NCBI GenBank assembly: GCA_040390855.1
Contig: JAZJXO010000006.1
Location: 142,937 to 206,936, forward strand
Reading direction: 5' to 3'
DNA length: 64,000 bases
Source of the DNA: Parvibaculum sp040390855
GTDB lineage: Bacteria; Pseudomonadota; Alphaproteobacteria; Parvibaculales; Parvibaculaceae
The position numbers were made by a program, and so were the translations under genes. Positions 32,979-41,286 of the stretch are shown one piece after another (position 1 is the stretch's first letter; every line of letters starts with the position of its first letter). Below the pieces are notes generated by a model. It was not told where the DNA came from. It saw only the letters and a list, made by a program, of their open reading frames with translations, and ran no database searches.

Positions 32979-34829
32979 TCAGAGAACAACATCTTCGCCT
33001 TTTGGCTCTTTCGTCAGCTCTTCGGTTTCGGTGCTGAGGGCCTGCGGTGCGCGTTTGGGTTTTACCAGTGGCTCGGGTTTGATGGCGCTGGAGAATATCA
33101 GGTTCTTGCCGGCGAGGAATTCGCCCTCGGCCAGTTGCAGCGCCAGACGTTCCTCGTCGCGGCGGCGGATTTCCTCTTCGACCTCCAGTGCCTCTTCCTG
33201 TGGTATGCCCAGCGCCTCAAGCGCCGCCATACCGAAGCGCACGGCGGACTCGTAAGTGTCGCGGATATGGTAGTCCACATTCTTGCGCAGCATGGTCAGC
33301 GACTGGCGACGGTCATAGGCGCGGACATAAAGTTTGGCGAGCGGAAAATGTACTTTGACGAGATCGACGATTTTGTCCGACGCTTCGGCTTTCACCACGC
33401 AGAGCGCGATGAGCGTAGCGTCGCTTGCCCCTGCCGCGCGTAACACATCAAGCCTTGTGCCGTCGCCGTAATAGACGCGGAAACCGAAACGCGAAGCGGC
33501 GCGGATTTGTTCGACGTCTCGTTCGATGGCGGTGACTTCGATCCCTTGCGACAGCAGGAATTGCGCGACGACCTGTCCGAAACGGCCAAAGCCGATGATG
33601 ACGACTTTTCCTTTGGCATCGGTAAAATCCATCTCCATTTCTTCGGCTTGTGATTTGGGCTGGGCCAGATGATGGGCAACAGCAAAAGCAAGCGGTGTCA
33701 GCGCGAGAGACAGCGTGACACTCGCAATCAGGATGTTCGAGTTTTCCGCCGACATGATGCCTGCGGTCGCTGCCGCGCCGAAAAGCACGAAGGCAAATTC
33801 GCCGCCTTGCGACAGCACGCCGGCAATGCGGAAGGCGTCGGCTTTGGACGATCCTGTGAGGCGCGAGAGGATGAAGATGATCAGCGCCTTGGTGGTCATC
33901 AGGGCGATGACAATCGCTGCGATGGCCCAAAGATGGTGCAAGACGAGGATGATGTTGATGCCCATGCCGACGGCAATAAAGAAGAGGCCGAGAAGCAGTC
34001 CGCGAAAGGGTTCGATGTCGGCTTCAAGCTCGTGACGGAAACTTGATTCAGCCAGCAATACGCCTGCGAGAAACGCGCCCATCGCCATGGACAGACCGGC
34101 AGCTTGCATCACAAAAGCAGCCCCCAGCACCATGAGAAGGGCCGCCGCTGTCATCACTTCATGCGCATTGGTTTTGGCGAGAATGCGAAACAGCGGATTG
34201 AGCAGATAGCGGGCGGAAACGGCAACTATGGTCACCGCAATGAAAATGCCGAGCGTTTCGGTCCAGCCGCCTGTATGCGCTTTTTCGCCGGGCGTGAGCA
34301 GAGTGACGAGTGCCAGAAGCGGCACGATGGCGAGGTCCTGCATCAGCAGTACGGCGAAGGCGCGTTGACCATAGGGTTGCGTCAGTTCGTTGCGGTCTTC
34401 CATCATCGGTACGGCAAAAGCTGTGGATGAGAGCGCAAGCCCCGCGCCTGCAATGATCGCGGCCTGCCATGTGAGATCGGCGGCGAGCGCGAGACCTGCC
34501 AGCGCCAGACCGCAGATCAGGATTTGTCCGAGCCCGAAACCGAAAATATCGCGTCGCATGGACCAGAGGCGCGAGGGTTTGAGTTCGAGCCCGATGATGA
34601 ACAAGAGCATGACGATGCCAAGCTCGGCAAAGGCGAGAATGGCTTCGGGATCGGCGAAGAAGGCAAAGCCCGACGGGCCGATGATCAGGCCCGCAACCAG
34701 ATAGCCGATGACGGAGCCAAGACGCAGACGATTGAACAGCGGCACCGCGATGACGGCGGCGGCCAGAAATATGATCGGGGCCAGAAGCGAGGCCCCTTCA
34801 TGGGGCGGTGGCAGGGGCAGAGGGGTCAC
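32979..34829 (-). CDS. KefB/KefC-like monovalent cation:proton antiporter
   Basis: A 616-residue CPA2 antiporter: about a dozen membrane helices with GYLVAGLIIGPSGFAFF and LFIIGLELKPSRLW, then a TrkA-N domain with VVIIGFGRFGQVVAQF near residue 400, and a charged C-terminal tail with an EEIRRRDEERL coiled segment. These systems exchange K+ for H+ and protect from electrophile or pH stress. The frame is open far upstream into the acyl-CoA dehydrogenase gene, but a terminator hairpin lies at 34898-34927. I therefore chose GTG 34829, with GAAGG upstream, giving the family length; ATG 34940 is the alternative. A second CPA2 antiporter lies at 7902-9596. Confidence 0.85.
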   Translation of the reverse strand: MTPLPLPPPHEGASLLAPIIFLAAAVIAVPLFNRLRLGSVIGYLVAGLIIGPSGFAFFADPEAILAFAELGIVMLLFIIGLELKPSRLWSMRRDIFGFGLGQILICGLALAGLALAADLTWQAAIIAGAGLALSSTAFAVPMMEDRNELTQPYGQRAFAVLLMQDLAIVPLLALVTLLTPGEKAHTGGWTETLGIFIAVTIVAVSARYLLNPLFRILAKTNAHEVMTAAALLMVLGAAFVMQAAGLSMAMGAFLAGVLLAESSFRHELEADIEPFRGLLLGLFFIAVGMGINIILVLHHLWAIAAIVIALMTTKALIIFILSRLTGSSKADAFRIAGVLSQGGEFAFVLFGAAATAGIMSAENSNILIASVTLSLALTPLAFAVAHHLAQPKSQAEEMEMDFTDAKGKVVIIGFGRFGQVVAQFLLSQGIEVTAIERDVEQIRAASRFGFRVYYGDGTRLDVLRAAGASDATLIALCVVKAEASDKIVDLVKVHFPLAKLYVRAYDRRQSLTMLRKNVDYHIRDTYESAVRFGMAALEALGIPQEEALEVEEEIRRRDEERLALQLAEGEFLAGKNLIFSSAIKPEPLVKPKRAPQALSTETEELTKEPKGEDVVL

Positions 34830-34897
34830 GGGGGCACGGCCTTCAATGAGTGAGGCGTTATAGTGCCGCGAAGAGTGCGGCAGCGATAGGGCAAACA

Positions 34898-34927
34898 AAA
34901 GGCGCTCCCTTTTCAGGAAGCGCCTTT
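34898..34927 (-). terminator. Terminator downstream of the acyl-CoA dehydrogenase gene
   Basis: Arms AAAGGCGCTCCC (34898-34909) and GGAAGCGCCTTT (34916-34927), one mismatch, six-base loop. On the minus strand it is followed by TTTTGTTTG. It closes the gene ending at 34979 and lies just before the antiporter. Confidence 0.8.
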
Positions 34928-34978
34928 GTTTTGTAAGCATTGTGGTTTTGCAGACACCGTATGTCTGCGAGTCTGAAA

Positions 34979-36829
34979 TCAGAAGTTCACGGCGTCGAGT
35001 TCCATCAGGCCTTCCGAGCCTGCTTTGGCACGTTCGAGCCAACCGGCGGTCATCGGCACTTCGCGTTCGGCCCAATAGCGCGCGAGCGTCAGCTTGCGCT
35101 TGTAGAAGTCCGGCTTGTCTGTTCCGGCCTTGAGCTTGGCGAGCGAGACTTTGGCCATCTGCGCCCACATCCAGGCAAGTGTCACCGTGCCGAAAATGTT
35201 GAGGATGTCGTAAGAGGCGGCGCCCGCATTGTCATAGTTCTTCGGTGCGTTTGCCATTAGCCAACCGGCGGCTTCGCCGAGGCGTCCATAGCCTGTGCGC
35301 AGCGCGTCGATATAGGGTTTCATCTCGGCATCGCCCTCGTTTTCCTTGATGAAGGCTTCGAGCTTGGCAAAGTAAGCGAGTGTCGCGCGGCCACCCTTCG
35401 ATGTCATCTTGCGCGCGACGAGATCGAGCGCCTGAATGCCGTTGGCGCCTTCATAGACCTGATTGATGCGCGCATCGCGCACGAATTGCTCCATGCCGTT
35501 GTCGCGCACATAACCGTGACCGCCGAAAACCTGCATCGAGGCATTGGCGGCTTCAAAGCCCTTATCGGTAAAATAGGCTTTGATGACGGGCGTGAAAAGC
35601 TGGCTCAGGTCTTCGGCTTCCTGACGTTCCGCCGCGTCCGCGCTTGAACGCGAAACGGAAAAGAGGAACGAGACATACATGGCAAGCGCGCGTGCGCCCT
35701 CGACAAAAGCGCGCGATGCTATGAGCAGGCGGCGCACGTCGGGGAAGACCATGATCGGATCAGCGGGGCCATCGGGATTTTTGACGCCGGTGAGCGAGCG
35801 GCCCGCAAGACGGTCGTTGGCATAGGCGACGCCGTTCTGATAAGCGACTTCACCCGCCGCGATGCCCTGAATGCCGACGCCCATGCGCGCGCCGTTCATC
35901 ATGCCGAACATGCCGGCCATACCGGCGGACTTTGATTTCACGACTTCGCCGGTTTCGGTTTTCTTTTCCGGGGCGCGGCCTTTGAGGTGATAGGCAACCG
36001 CATTGTCGAAGTTCATCACGCAAGTGGCGTTGCCCTTGATGCCCATTTTCTTTTCGACGGCACCGACTGTGACACCGTTGCGGCCCGTGATTGCGCCTGT
36101 CTTTTCATCGACCAGCATTTTCGGGACCATAAAGAAATTGACGGTGCCGAGATCGTCGACATATTTGCCGTCTTCGTTCGGCAGTTTCGCAATCACCATG
36201 TGGATGATGTTCTCGGTCATGTCGTGGTCGCCGCCCGAGATGAAAATCTTGGTGCCGGTGAGACGATAGGAACCGTCATCCTGTTTGACGGCGCGGGTCT
36301 TCATCAGTTTCAGGTCCGTGCCGCAATGGGGTTCGGTCAGGCACATCGTGCCAGCCCAGTCGCCGTCGGCCATGCGTTGCGCGACGTGCTCGCACATCCA
36401 GTCTTCGCCGGTCGCCCAGAGCGCGCCGAGTGCCGCACCCGAAAGGCCGGGATACATCGAAAAAGCCTGGTTCGATGATGAACCCATTTCGGAGAAGGCG
36501 AAGGTGATGACGGAGGGCAGGTTCGCGCCGCCGAGTTCTTCGGCCACGCCGAGCTTGTTCCAGCCGCCATCGGCATAGGCTTTGAACGCTTCCTTGAAAC
36601 CTTTGGGCGTGCGCACGATACCGTTTTCGAGGTGGCAGCCTTCTTCGTCGCCTGTCTGGTTGAGCGGTTGGAGCACTTCCTCGCAGAACTTCGCGCCGCC
36701 TTCGAGAATGGCGCGCGTCATGTCCGGCGTCAGCTCCGCAAAGCCCGGCAGATCGGTCCGCTTTTCAATGCCGAGAAGCTCATGGAACAGAAACAGAAAA
36801 TCCTCGACCGGGGCTTTATAGCTCGGCAT
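34979..36829 (-). CDS. Acyl-CoA dehydrogenase, long C-terminal form (DmdC-like)
   Basis: A 616-residue flavoprotein dehydrogenase with N-terminal, middle and C-terminal acyl-CoA dehydrogenase domains plus the extra C-terminal module of the ~600-residue class that includes 3-methylmercaptopropionyl-CoA dehydrogenase. MCLTEPHCGTDL holds the FAD-binding loop and QVYEGANGIQALDLVARK the catalytic Glu, about residue 455. It introduces the alpha-beta double bond of an acyl-CoA and passes electrons via ETF. The substrate cannot be told: DmdC paralogues act on many chain types and no dmdB or dmdD is adjacent. Single gene with a terminator downstream. Confidence 0.88.
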   Translation of the reverse strand: MPSYKAPVEDFLFLFHELLGIEKRTDLPGFAELTPDMTRAILEGGAKFCEEVLQPLNQTGDEEGCHLENGIVRTPKGFKEAFKAYADGGWNKLGVAEELGGANLPSVITFAFSEMGSSSNQAFSMYPGLSGAALGALWATGEDWMCEHVAQRMADGDWAGTMCLTEPHCGTDLKLMKTRAVKQDDGSYRLTGTKIFISGGDHDMTENIIHMVIAKLPNEDGKYVDDLGTVNFFMVPKMLVDEKTGAITGRNGVTVGAVEKKMGIKGNATCVMNFDNAVAYHLKGRAPEKKTETGEVVKSKSAGMAGMFGMMNGARMGVGIQGIAAGEVAYQNGVAYANDRLAGRSLTGVKNPDGPADPIMVFPDVRRLLIASRAFVEGARALAMYVSFLFSVSRSSADAAERQEAEDLSQLFTPVIKAYFTDKGFEAANASMQVFGGHGYVRDNGMEQFVRDARINQVYEGANGIQALDLVARKMTSKGGRATLAYFAKLEAFIKENEGDAEMKPYIDALRTGYGRLGEAAGWLMANAPKNYDNAGAASYDILNIFGTVTLAWMWAQMAKVSLAKLKAGTDKPDFYKRKLTLARYWAEREVPMTAGWLERAKAGSEGLMELDAVNF

Positions 36830-37066
36830 GAAACGCCTCCAAATGCTTTCAGAAATGTAAGTAAAACGCGGCGGAAAATGACATAGGCCGTGAGGGAAAG
36901 CAAGGGTGCGGGACAGGGTCCAAACAGAAAGGCCTTAGCTTGATTCCAACCGGCTCTTGCTTCGCAAAATGCCAGTAAAACACAGGTAAAACGAACAAAT
37001 AGAAACAGAGAAATACCATGGGATGCAGCCGCTTGGCTGATTATTGACGACAGTCTGAGAATACAG

Positions 37067-37095
37067 TTGTTTTAGTATACATAATTTTGTATATT
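37067..37095 (+). promoter_or_regulatory. A/T-rich promoter and palindromic operator of the toxin-antitoxin pair
   Basis: TATACA (37076-37081), TAATTT, TGTATA (37088-37093): perfect 6-base arms 7 bases before the toxin start. TTGTTT (37067-37072) and TATATT (37090-37095), 17 bases apart, could be the -35 and -10; TTGACG at 37044 is another -35. The layout suits autorepression by the antitoxin. Confidence 0.5.
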
Positions 37096-37100
37096 TTGGA

Positions 37101-37439
37101 ATGAAAGAAAATCCCGTTCTCTTTCGTGGAAACTCACTCGATGATTTGCGGGCATTTCCATCAGTTGCCCGTCAAATGGCGGGCTATCAGATCAACAGGC
37201 TGCAATGCGGTGAAGAACCAGCCGATTGGAAGCCGCTAAATATCGTTGGCAAGGGTGTTCGCGAAATTCGCATTCGTGCAGCGGACGGAACATTCAGGGT
37301 TGTCTATGTGGCAAAGTTTGAAGATGCCATTTACGTGCTGCATTGCTTTCAGAAGACGACGCAAAAAACAGATCAACGTGATCTTGATTTGGCGCATATA
37401 CGCTTTGCAGAACTGGTGAAGGAACTGGGCAAGACATGA
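37101..37439 (+). CDS. HigB-like toxin (RelE/Gp49 superfamily)
   Basis: A 112-residue basic protein of the phage-derived Gp49-like / HigB toxin family. The diagnostic part is GKGVREIRIRAADGTFRVVYVAKFEDAIYVLHCFQKTTQKT, with the conserved Arg, Tyr and the FxKKTxKT-like end. Such toxins are ribosome-dependent mRNA interferases. It overlaps the XRE-type antitoxin gene by 4 bases, toxin first, the higBA order. A palindrome lies directly before the start. The region is more A/T-rich than its surroundings, which suggests horizontal arrival. ATG 37101 has only GGA directly upstream, so a leaderless or weak start is possible. Confidence 0.85.
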   Translation: MKENPVLFRGNSLDDLRAFPSVARQMAGYQINRLQCGEEPADWKPLNIVGKGVREIRIRAADGTFRVVYVAKFEDAIYVLHCFQKTTQKTDQRDLDLAHIRFAELVKELGKT

Positions 37440-37729
37440 AAACCAAAGCAAGCAATCGCATTTACGCCAGTGTCTGGGACGCCATCGAAGACACGCCTGC
37501 GGCAGCGGCGAATATGAAACTCCGTTCCAACCTGATGATGGCATTGACGCGGCATATCGAACGCGAAAATCTTACCCAGAAGGAAGCCGCCAAAGCCTTC
37601 GGGGTGACGCAACCGCGCATCTCGGATTTGACGCGCGGCAAGGTCGATCTGTTTGGTCTTGACACGTTGGTGAATATGGCTGCCTCTGCCGGTCTAAGAG
37701 TTGATATGAAGCTGAAAAAGGCAGCCTAG
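37436..37729 (+). CDS. HigA-like antitoxin, XRE-family
   Basis: A 97-residue protein with a C-terminal Cro/C1-type helix-turn-helix: LTQKEAAKAFGVTQPRISDLTRGKVDLFGLDTLVNMAAS, about residues 45-83. The N-terminal 35 residues should bind and neutralise the toxin. It is translated from ATGA shared with the toxin stop. The recognition helix probably reads the TATACA/TGTATA palindrome upstream of the toxin gene. The XRE domain has the GxTQxRxSDLxRGK form typical of HigA and MqsA-like antitoxins partnered with Gp49-type toxins. Confidence 0.88.
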   Translation: MKTKASNRIYASVWDAIEDTPAAAANMKLRSNLMMALTRHIERENLTQKEAAKAFGVTQPRISDLTRGKVDLFGLDTLVNMAASAGLRVDMKLKKAA

Positions 37730-37745
37730 AGGTGAGCGCGTCGGG

Positions 37746-38192
37746 TTATGCCCGGCATGATTTAGAGGGCATCGTATCCACTTTCATCGGCAACAACCTG
37801 TCGTCGCTTGCGCCGTTTGCCTTCATCGAGACATTGACCATGACGTCTTGAAAGGTCTCGTCCATCAGGCCTGAACGCATGATGATGCAATGGGCGTATT
37901 TGTGTTGGGGTGAGATCGCGCGCAGCGTGGTCGTCGTATCATAGCGACCCGCTGTCACTTTGATGTCGCGCATCCATTGCAGCCGCTCTTGTATATGTGG
38001 CAGGCGGCTGCGGGCGTCTGATTGCGTTATGCCCTTTTGTAGATCGGCAATAGTTGAAGAGACGAGCGTTTCGATCTCGTCGAGGCTTGCCATTGCCGCG
38101 CGGTAATCGGCGTCCGGCATGGGAGCGGCATGTGCGGGTATGAAAAAAAGAAGGGCGACCGTTGCAACACCCGCAATCAAACGTATCAACAT
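37746..38192 (-). CDS. Exported protein of unknown function
   Basis: A 148-residue protein with a signal peptide (MLIRLIAGVATVALLFFIPAHAA, cleavage after AHA). The mature part starts PMPDADYRAAMASLDEIETLVSS and is predicted mostly helical, with two Cys (CIIMRS and SKSCRA) that could form a disulfide. I recognise no family. It ends 17 bases after the antitoxin stop on the other strand and follows the enoyl-CoA hydratase gene by 28 bases on the same strand, so it may share that transcript. Confidence 0.6.
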   Translation of the reverse strand: MLIRLIAGVATVALLFFIPAHAAPMPDADYRAAMASLDEIETLVSSTIADLQKGITQSDARSRLPHIQERLQWMRDIKVTAGRYDTTTTLRAISPQHKYAHCIIMRSGLMDETFQDVMVNVSMKANGASDDRLLPMKVDTMPSKSCRA

Positions 38193-38220
38193 GCCACCCT
38201 CAATTCTTCAAATGTCAAAA

Positions 38221-39036
38221 TCAACTATTCGTAAACGCCGGTTTGCGCTTTTGCAAAAATGCCGCGATGCCTTCGCGGAAGTCGTTGGTCTGGGCTGCCA
38301 GTATCTGGTTGCGGTCTTCCATCGCGATAGCGGCTTCAAGGCTTCCGGCGTCCACCGACATGTTGAGGCATTCTTTGGTGAGGCGCAGGCCGATGGGTGA
38401 AGTGCCGAGCATTTCATCGATATAGAGGCGGGCGGCGTCTTCCAGCTTGTCGTCGGGCACGATTTCGGAGACGAGACCCGTTTTTAGCGCGCGTTCGGCA
38501 TTGATGAAACGGCCTGTCATCATCAGTTCGGACGCGAGCGAGACGCCGACAAGGCGCGGCAGGAAATAGGAGACGCCGATGTCGCAGGCCGACAGACCGA
38601 TGCGGATGAAAGCGGCGTTCATGCGCGCTGTCTCGCCCGCGATGCGGATGTCGGAGGCAAGCGCGAACGCAAAGCCGCCGCCGCAGGCCGGACCATGCAC
38701 GAGGCTGATGATGGCCTGTGGGCAGCGGCGCATTTTCATCACGATTTCGCTGATCGCGCGCTGGCCGCGAAGGCCCGTGACGACGCCGCCTGTACTGTTT
38801 TCGCTTATGCTTCCGCGGTGTTTCAAATCAAGACCGGCACAGAATGCGCGACCAGCCCCCTTGATGACGACAATGCGCACAGAGTGGTCCGTATAAAGAC
38901 GTCCGAAATAATCCTGAAGCTCGGCGGTCAGTGCCGGATTGATCGCGTTGAGCACGTCAGGTCGATTGAGTGTCAGCCAATCGACGGGACCTTCTTTTTT
39001 GACGAGGATGGTTTTGTATTCCGGCATGTCGCTCAT
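38221..39036 (-). CDS. Enoyl-CoA hydratase/isomerase family protein
   Basis: A 271-residue crotonase-fold enzyme. FCAGLDLKHRG forms the first oxyanion strand and HGPACGGGFAFALASDIRIAG the second; SACDIGVSYFLPRLVG follows. At the second catalytic-Glu position the residue is Asp (SACDIGVS), which is common in non-hydratase crotonases, so the reaction (hydration, isomerisation or other) is open. ATG 39036 has GGAG at 6 bases and is better than GTG 39054. Expected role: beta-oxidation or a related CoA-ester pathway, consistent with the acyl-CoA dehydrogenases in the window. Confidence 0.85.
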   Translation of the reverse strand: MSDMPEYKTILVKKEGPVDWLTLNRPDVLNAINPALTAELQDYFGRLYTDHSVRIVVIKGAGRAFCAGLDLKHRGSISENSTGGVVTGLRGQRAISEIVMKMRRCPQAIISLVHGPACGGGFAFALASDIRIAGETARMNAAFIRIGLSACDIGVSYFLPRLVGVSLASELMMTGRFINAERALKTGLVSEIVPDDKLEDAARLYIDEMLGTSPIGLRLTKECLNMSVDAGSLEAAIAMEDRNQILAAQTNDFREGIAAFLQKRKPAFTNS

Positions 39037-39143
39037 GTCTGTCTCCGCTCGCACGTGTTTTTGCTCTGTTGAGAGAAGACTAGCCCGATGGGGCGGGGTC
39101 GCGCGAGGGGGGCATCATTCCCCAGCGTCGGCTTGAGGCGTGT

Positions 39144-39485
39144 CTAGTCGGTTTCCGGTTCCATATCGGCGAGAATGGCATCGGGAAGGGCGAGCCAGCG
39201 CAAGGCGACGTCGCCACCGGGATTGAGGCGCATGACTTCGGCCGTATAGACATGGCCCGTTTCGCGTTTGTGCCAGCGCAAGCGACCGGACACGATCTGG
39301 CCTGCGGCGAGGTTTTCGGTGCAGGCCCTGAGGCAAGCTCCGCCCACCGACCAGTCGCGGGCGCGGTAGTCGCAGCCGTTGATTTCGACAAAGAGCCAGG
39401 GGTCGCTTTCGCGCGCGGCGAGGCGTTGATCGGGCTGGGTGAGCCTGGTCTTCAGATGCCCTACAAAGCGCGAAATCAGCGACAT
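39144..39485 (-). CDS. PilZ-like domain protein
   Basis: A 113-residue single-domain protein. The beta-barrel core reads DYRARDWSVGGACLR, where DWSxGG matches the D/NxSxxG motif of PilZ c-di-GMP receptors; AARESDP just before is the likely but weak counterpart of the RxxxR motif. GHVYTAEVMRLNPGGDVALRW closes the barrel. If it binds c-di-GMP it could adjust motility or envelope polysaccharide, but the Arg motif is incomplete, so this is tentative. ATG 39485 or GTG 39494 may be used. Confidence 0.6.
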   Translation of the reverse strand: MSLISRFVGHLKTRLTQPDQRLAARESDPWLFVEINGCDYRARDWSVGGACLRACTENLAAGQIVSGRLRWHKRETGHVYTAEVMRLNPGGDVALRWLALPDAILADMEPETD

Positions 39486-39632
39486 AAGCCTCACTCAAGC
39501 CGGAAAAACCACGAAAACGCGCGCGCATGACGCAGACGCAAAAACATTCTGGCATGTCAGCGCCACTCTTGGCTATAAAAGCGCGACCAGAAAACGCGAT
39601 CTGCCGCTGTCGGCGGGTGATATGAGGACCAG

Positions 39633-40043
39633 ATGAGCAAGAGCGACGCGCCCCAATCCATTTTGATTGATGTCGGTCCCGGCGAGTTGATCGACAAGAT
39701 CACCATTCTGGTTATCAAGTCCGAGCGCATGTCGGACGAGGGCAAGTTGAAGAACGTGCGTCATGAACTTGCTGTGCTCGAAGCGGCGCGCAAGGCGCAT
39801 ATTCCGGCAAGCGCGGAACTGACAAAGCTCGAAGCGGAGCTGAAACACGTCAATGAAGACCTCTGGGTCATCGAGGACGACATCCGCCAATGCGAGGCGG
39901 ACAAGGATTTCGGCAAGACTTTCATTGATCTGGCGCGTTCGGTCTACAAGCAGAACGACAAGCGGGCGGCACTGAAGAAGGCGATCAACCTTCTGACCGG
40001 CTCCAACATTATCGAAGAAAAATCCTATACCGAATTCAACTGA
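39633..40043 (+). CDS. DUF6165 family protein
   Basis: A 136-residue soluble protein with the family opening ILIDVGPGELIDKITILVIKSERM, then a long helical, coiled-coil-like body and ALKKAINLLTGSNIIEEKSY near the end. Proteins of this kind commonly sit beside lipopolysaccharide glycosyltransferase genes; their function is unknown. Here the neighbour is a heptosyltransferase-like gene on the opposite strand, and the two coding ends overlap by 19 bases (40025-40043). Confidence 0.8.
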   Translation: MSKSDAPQSILIDVGPGELIDKITILVIKSERMSDEGKLKNVRHELAVLEAARKAHIPASAELTKLEAELKHVNEDLWVIEDDIRQCEADKDFGKTFIDLARSVYKQNDKRAALKKAINLLTGSNIIEEKSYTEFN

Positions 40044-41047
40044 ACCTTTGCGACGCGCAAGTGCACCTCGTCGAGCACGCGTCCGACGGAGAGATTGGCA
40101 AGCGAGGTCACTTCGATCACGCTGAAGTTTTCGCGCTCGATGCCGGTGCGTTCGGCTGTGGTATGTGCACCGAAAAGAGCAAGGCCGGGACAGCCGAGAT
40201 GCGAGGCCAAGTGGCTCGGCCCCGTGTCATTGCCGATGATGAAGGCTGCACGTTTCATCACGCCGGCCAGTTCAAACCAGTTCAGAAAACCGCGTGGGCC
40301 TTTGAGCGTAAGGCCCGGAATGGTGGCGGCAAGGTCAAGCTCATCGGGCCCGGGGGCGGTCACGATCTGATAGCCGTCGTCGATGAGGCGTGAGGCCAGT
40401 TCGGCGTAATAGGGCCAGCGCTTTTGCGGGTGGCGGACGGAGCAGCCGGGGATCAGAAGAATGAAAGGGGATGTGACGCCTTCCTCTTTCAGGAAAGCGT
40501 CCATGTCGTCGGCCATCCAGCTCACATTGGGGCGGCGCGCATAGCGCACGGAAAGGCCAGCGTCTTTCAACTGGTTGGCATGGCGGTCGAGCGAGCGGAA
40601 TTTTTTGGGATTCTTCAAACGCAGCGGGTGGCTTGCGCCTTTTGCCGTGCCGGACCAGTTCACGCCCTTGAAGAACCAGCGATAGTAAAAAGCGGTGCGG
40701 GGGCTGTCCTGCAGGTCATAGACCATGTCGAAATGCTCCGCCTGCAGCATCTTTTTCAGCTTCAGCATCTGATCCAGCCGCCAGCGCGGGCTGCGCGGAT
40801 CAATCAGCACGCGGTTGACCCACGGACAGCGCTCATAGATGCGGCGATAGGGCGGTGTTGTCAGAATGGCGATGTCGTCGTTCTTGTAGTGCTCGCGAAG
40901 GTCGCGCAGCGTACCTTCGGACTGGATCACATCGCCGAAGGCGCCATGTTTGATGATGAGGATGCGCTTTCGAACCGCAGCGTCGTCAACGCTCGCAGAG
41001 GGTGCAGCTACAGGATCGGGGACGGGAACGTTCAGCGGGTCAGGCAT
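40025..41047 (-). CDS. Glycosyltransferase family 9 (heptosyltransferase-like)
   Basis: A 340-residue GT-B enzyme expected to add a heptose or related sugar to lipopolysaccharide core at the cytoplasmic face. The N-terminal KRILIIKHGAFGDVIQSEGTLRDLREHY is the GT9 acceptor-side motif, with Asp in GDVI as the likely base. The C-terminal ADFIIGNDTGPSHLA-type block is present as AAFIIGNDTGPSHLASHLGCPGLALFG. The first 30 residues are a Pro-rich extension of low conservation. ATG 41047 was chosen; an ATG at 41110 would add a further basic stretch. Its 3' end overlaps the DUF6165 gene. Confidence 0.88.
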   Translation of the reverse strand: MPDPLNVPVPDPVAAPSASVDDAAVRKRILIIKHGAFGDVIQSEGTLRDLREHYKNDDIAILTTPPYRRIYERCPWVNRVLIDPRSPRWRLDQMLKLKKMLQAEHFDMVYDLQDSPRTAFYYRWFFKGVNWSGTAKGASHPLRLKNPKKFRSLDRHANQLKDAGLSVRYARRPNVSWMADDMDAFLKEEGVTSPFILLIPGCSVRHPQKRWPYYAELASRLIDDGYQIVTAPGPDELDLAATIPGLTLKGPRGFLNWFELAGVMKRAAFIIGNDTGPSHLASHLGCPGLALFGAHTTAERTGIERENFSVIEVTSLANLSVGRVLDEVHLRVAKVQLNSV

Positions 41048-41286
41048 AAGACTATCGGCTGGGCCTCGGCCCCGTTCTGTGGCGGGGAATCTGGGGTTGC
41101 ATGCCGTCACAATGTCATAGGGCGGACGGAGTTGCGAGAGATAATGCGGCTGTGCAGTCGGGCTGTTAAAAGGGTTGCGACTGGAAATAGCCCGTGATGC
41201 GTTCTATATGCGGCACTATATCTATCGGAATCTATCATGTCGGCATGTCCGGCGGGTTTAAATTGAATAAGTGAGGCGACCTTCAA

